A DNA stretch of 64,000 bases from Deltaproteobacteria bacterium (GTDB lineage: Bacteria; Desulfobacterota; Binatia; UBA1149; SPBQ01): contig JAJCZM010000050.1 in assembly GCA_029262375.1 (NCBI GenBank), positions 62,001 to 126,000 on the forward strand. The letters are read 5' to 3'. A program made the translations under genes and the position numbers. This document shows positions 61,357 through 64,000 of this stretch, piece by piece. The notes under the pieces are model-generated. The model searched no databases. It was not told the origin of the DNA and saw only the letters and a list, made by a program, of their open reading frames with translations. Positions within the stretch are counted from its first letter, which is position 1, and each line of letters starts with the position of its first letter.

Positions 61357-61644
61357 AGCGCCGCCCCAGCAAACGACACAGCTTCGCGTGCCCGGTCGAG
61401 GATCGCGGTCATTGCGAAGAATCCATGGATCATGCCGTCGCCCGAAAGTGCGCACAGCGATGTCGCCGTTCGGTCCCGGCACACGCACGTTCGTAACGCG
61501 TGCCATATCGGGGCCGGGAGCGCTCATCGCCGACATCTGCCGGATGGAGTTACGCAGCTGCTGCGGCGTCACAACCGACGTGTCGGTGATTTCGGTGCCA
61601 CCAATCGCATCGATGAGCGCTTGGCATTGCGGGTCCAACGGCAT
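61341..61644 (-). pseudogene. Internally deleted alpha/beta hydrolase (HSL-type esterase) remnant
   Basis: The start (ATG 61644) begins M-P-L-D-P-Q and runs through a typical N-terminal cap up to V-P-G-P-N-G-D-I-A-V-R-T-F, about 66 residues. Directly afterwards, in another frame, comes the normal C-terminal end G-D-G-M-I-H-G-F-F-A-M and R-A-R-E-A-V, ending L-N-S-H-W and a stop at 61341. The roughly 200 residues with the H-G-G-G, G-D-S-A-G and catalytic Asp parts of such esterases are missing, and the frames do not match across the junction near 61437-61450. No activity is possible. Confidence 0.75.
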
Positions 61645-61679
61645 GATGAAGCGTCTCGAGCTACGGGGCACGACCCAGG

Positions 61680-63257
61680 TCAGTCACAGGGGCAATTCGC
61701 AACAGCACCGGGGACACCGACCGCGATGTTCAAGCAGAAGAGGGCGTCGGTCGCGACGACTGGCAGGCTCCCGCTCGGAGCACACAGACACTGCGGCACG
61801 CAGACCTCGCTGCCGACGGCGACACGCAAAATGAACAGGCAATCCGACGCAACCGGCCCCGCGCCGCTGCTCACCGGGCGACTGCAAACGAGCGGCACGG
61901 TCGTCGTGGTCGTCGATGTACTCGTAGTCGTCGTGGTGGTCGTCGTCTCCACGCTGAGCAACATCCGCTGCGCCTGAATCCCTTCGAGATCGCCGTCGAT
62001 ACCGCGCTCTTGCCAAGTAACCACGAACCCTCCGGTCTCCGACAGCGCGATGTCAGGCGTCTGCGGCGGATTGACCTGACTACGGTAAATCTCGAACTCC
62101 TGCCCAACCAACGACCCCTGCGGGCTGATGCGCCGACCAACGATCCCATTGTTCCCGTCGTACCAGACTGCAACCGAACGCCCGCTAGCGTCGCAATCTA
62201 TCGCGAGCTGGACCTGAGAACCGGTCGTATAGGCGTTCACGACGAACGGATCGCCGGGCACGCCGCTCGCGTCGTAGTGACGCCCGAGAATGGATTCGGC
62301 GTCTCCGTCGCGATCTTCCGCGTCGAACCAAACGACGGTGAAGCGTCCATCGGCACCGCAACACACGTCACCGAAACCCTGTCGCCCCGTCGTGTATGCG
62401 TTGATCTGAAACTCTGTACCGACTTGGTCAGCGCTGACGTCATAGCGCTGGCCGAACATGCCGCGATCGCTACCGTCTTGTCCGTTCACAGTCCACACGA
62501 CCACGAAGTCGCCATCGGTTGCGGCGCAGGCCTTCGAGTCACTGTGCGTACCGGTGGTCCAAGTGTTGATCTGGAACTCGTCCTCGTTCGGCCCACTGCC
62601 ACTGCTGTCCGTGCGGCGACCGATCACCCCGCGCGACGGATCGCCACCGCTGACACCGTCCATGACGACGACGTTGTCATAGCCGAGTGCTGTGTCGAAA
62701 CTCCCTGACGTCAAGTTCGAAGGTGAGCCGCCGAGGCCCTCGAGAAACACGACGGCCGCTGCGACCTGAAACCCCTCGGTATAAATGTTTACTTGCTCTT
62801 CACCGGTGTGAATCGGCGTCGCGCCGTTGAAAGCACGACCGTAGACACCGGAGCGATCGCCGTCTTGGTCATCGTACCCTGTCCACGTGACGACAAACGT
62901 CGTCCCATCGGGATGCATGTCGAGTGCGACGCGCTGCTGTCGTCCGGTCGTATAGGTGTTGACGACAAAGTCGGCTCCCAACGGGTTGCCGGCGCTGTCG
63001 TAACGACGCGCAAGGATCCCATTGACGTCGCCTTCCTCGTCTCCGGCCCAGGCAATTACGAAGTTGCCGTCGTCATCGCCCGCGACTTTGGGTCGCTGCT
63101 GCTGCCCGGCGGTCGCGCTATTGACGTCGAACACATCGCCGAGCGCGGTGGCCGGCTGCGCGCAGGCCGGATGAGACGAAGCCATCACGCTTGCGGCGAG
63201 CACGGCGGAGCAGACGAGCAAACGGCCAAGGCTTGGGGGGGAGATTCTCATGATCAT
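61680..63257 (-). CDS. Secreted repeat protein with threonine linker and dockerin-like C-terminus
   Basis: Protein of about 525 residues. A signal peptide (A-C-A-Q end) is followed by about seven repeats of roughly 55 residues (30-440). They are marked by F-x-V-N-x-Y-T-T-G-x-Q, V-V-x-W and D-G-D/Q-D-G-x-x-x-G-I-x-G-R/Q-R-Y-D, resembling beta-propeller or fibre-type repeats. A linker of threonines (about 450-470) leads to a compact tail with two similar halves, A-S-D-C-L-F-I-L-R-V-A-V-G and A-T-D-A-L-F-C-L-N-I-A-V-G, like a dockerin with poor calcium loops. ATG 63257 overlaps the stop of the upstream gene (TGATG); ATG 63251 is the alternative. Confidence 0.75.
   Translation of the reverse strand: MIMRISPPSLGRLLVCSAVLAASVMASSHPACAQPATALGDVFDVNSATAGQQQRPKVAGDDDGNFVIAWAGDEEGDVNGILARRYDSAGNPLGADFVVNTYTTGRQQRVALDMHPDGTTFVVTWTGYDDQDGDRSGVYGRAFNGATPIHTGEEQVNIYTEGFQVAAAVVFLEGLGGSPSNLTSGSFDTALGYDNVVVMDGVSGGDPSRGVIGRRTDSSGSGPNEDEFQINTWTTGTHSDSKACAATDGDFVVVWTVNGQDGSDRGMFGQRYDVSADQVGTEFQINAYTTGRQGFGDVCCGADGRFTVVWFDAEDRDGDAESILGRHYDASGVPGDPFVVNAYTTGSQVQLAIDCDASGRSVAVWYDGNNGIVGRRISPQGSLVGQEFEIYRSQVNPPQTPDIALSETGGFVVTWQERGIDGDLEGIQAQRMLLSVETTTTTTTTSTSTTTTTVPLVCSRPVSSGAGPVASDCLFILRVAVGSEVCVPQCLCAPSGSLPVVATDALFCLNIAVGVPGAVANCPCD
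61897..61950. repeat. Low-complexity ACN codon repeat encoding a threonine linker
   Basis: Runs of GTC and GTG triplets on the plus strand encode the poly-Thr stretch of the gene 61680-63257. Slippage-prone sequence, similar to the longer one at 63634-63722. Confidence 0.7.
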
Positions 63258-64000
63258 CAAGGGACTCCGGGGCATTCGATCGATGTCACTTCGAGCGTGG
63301 ACATCACCGATCCCGACGGCCCTTGAGAATCGGTTACGGAAATACGGAACTGGTCCGTCAGGAGCGGCAGGCGATACTGCTCATAGACACACTTCGCGAT
63401 ATCGGTTGGTCCGGCCAATCCGGCACCCCCTGCGACGAGGCCGACGGTCAATATCTTCGGCCCCACATTGTTGTCGTACGTGACGGTCGCAGGCGGCGAC
63501 GCAAGCGTCGTACATAGCACGTTCGCGCCATAGCCTGTGAAAATGCCAAAGATACTCGCGTAGCTGACCTCGAAAGTCAGCGATGTCACGGCGTCGCTAC
63601 TGGTCATGCGCATACGGACGTCGCAGGGCGGCAACGTCGTGGTCGTCGTGCTGGAGACAGTGGTGGTGGTCGTCGTGGTAGTGGTCGTCGTCGAGAGCGT
63701 CGTCGTAGTGGTCGTGGTTACATCGTCGCCGCAGAGGATCTCGGCGATCACAACCTCGACGTCCACATGTGCATCGCTCGGGTCCAACGAGGACGTGACC
63801 GTCACCGTGAAGTCGTCGGCGGCAAGGTCCGGGATACGCGTTTCGTAGAGGCAGCGCGCGAGATCGATCGGTCCTGTGATCCCCGGCGTGCTGCCGAGAC
63901 CGATCGCCAACTGTTTCGTCGCCTGGTTGTTCTCGAACCCGATGAAATCGATCGTGCTCGGGGCCAACAGACCGGTACAAGAGGCCTGCGCACCCGGCCC
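63257..64000 (-). CDS. Secreted protein with tandem cohesin-like domains and poly-Thr linker, N-terminus beyond right edge
   Basis: 248 codons are visible; the frame is open to base 64000. Two domains of about 100 residues share the pattern of L-T/A-V/I-G-L, G-P-x-D-x-A-x-C-x-Y-E, D-x-F and a final C, separated by a stretch of about 30 residues made mostly of Thr (V-T-T-T-T... L-P-P-C). The domain pattern (beta-rich, D-N-N-V-G or E-N-N-Q before the G-L-x strand) resembles cohesins. The stop overlaps the ATG of the next gene, so both are probably made together. Confidence 0.65.
   Translation of the reverse strand, partial: GPGAQASCTGLLAPSTIDFIGFENNQATKQLAIGLGSTPGITGPIDLARCLYETRIPDLAADDFTVTVTSSLDPSDAHVDVEVVIAEILCGDDVTTTTTTTLSTTTTTTTTTTTVSSTTTTTLPPCDVRMRMTSSDAVTSLTFEVSYASIFGIFTGYGANVLCTTLASPPATVTYDNNVGPKILTVGLVAGGAGLAGPTDIAKCVYEQYRLPLLTDQFRISVTDSQGPSGSVMSTLEVTSIECPGVP
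63634..63722. repeat. Low-complexity ACN codon repeat (poly-Thr linker)
   Basis: About 90 bases of GTC/GTG/GTA triplets on the plus strand encode the Thr-rich linker between the two cohesin-like domains. Units are too irregular and lack spacers, so this is not a CRISPR. Confidence 0.7.

Noticed and set aside
63634..63722. CRISPR-like repetitive block
   Set aside because: Triplet runs coding threonine inside a gene; no spacers or constant repeat length.

Overview
This is a gene-dense, high-GC bacterial window. It carries about fifty protein genes, one tRNA, one intein, one riboregulated operon and one broken gene. No phage, insertion sequence, CRISPR array or defence cluster was recognised. 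The likely host is a deltaproteobacterium-like lineage, with Candidatus Binatota/Binatia the best guess. The reasons are the family of secreted proteins with poly-threonine linkers and cysteine-bearing dockerin-like or cohesin-like tails, the hom-thrC-apgM operon, and the lipid and branched-chain acyl-CoA catabolism genes. The lineage is inferred; no rRNA is present to confirm it.

Layout. 1-2.3 kb: an edge-truncated Asp/Glu-racemase-superfamily gene, tRNA-Glu(CTC), a SurA-N/DsbA-type periplasmic protein and a small membrane protein. 2.4-6.1 kb: aconitase and glutamyl-tRNA synthetase, convergent. 6.1-11.3 kb: a 720-base leader region, then the prkA-yeaH-spoVR stress operon. 11.4-15.2 kb: ispF, an NtrB/NtrC-like two-component pair and thiE. 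15.2-18.0 kb: dnaB interrupted by a 418-residue intein whose homing endonuclease looks dead. 18.1-22.9 kb: a minus-strand operon of a B12-dependent acyl-CoA mutase (two subunits), thiolase, a HAD hydrolase and a cytoplasmic BtuF-like protein. 23.1-28.7 kb: an aldehyde dehydrogenase, two acyl-CoA dehydrogenases and a FadD19-like acyl-CoA ligase. With the thiolase and mutase these could form a route from aldehyde to acid to acyl-CoA to succinyl-CoA.

28.8-36.8 kb: a membrane protein with a GspG-like tail faces the operon lipA-alaC-hom-thrC-apgM-glpX. There the apgM product is best read as a substitute homoserine kinase, and the GlpX homologue has several metal ligands replaced. 36.9-39.7 kb: a secreted choice-of-anchor-B protein and a gamma carbonic anhydrase-like protein. 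39.7-44.8 kb: recG, divergent from a spinster-type MFS transporter followed by a sphingosine-phosphate-lyase-like PLP enzyme. 44.8-54.8 kb: the pyrimidine operon pyrR-pyrB-pyrC-carA-carB, led by a recognisable PyrR-binding hairpin and intrinsic terminator, and preceded by lepA-lepB.

54.9-61.1 kb: nucleotide-sugar genes (UDP-glucose dehydrogenase, UDP-xylose synthase, epimerase), a family 2 glycosyltransferase, and an mtnP-pfkB pair. 61.3-64 kb: an internally deleted esterase remnant, then two translationally coupled secreted proteins. One ends in a dockerin-like tail and the other is built of cohesin-like repeats; both have long threonine linkers. The most unusual items are the degenerate DnaB intein, the altered GlpX, the pseudopilin-tailed membrane protein, the transporter/lyase pair and the cohesin/dockerin-like pair at the right edge.
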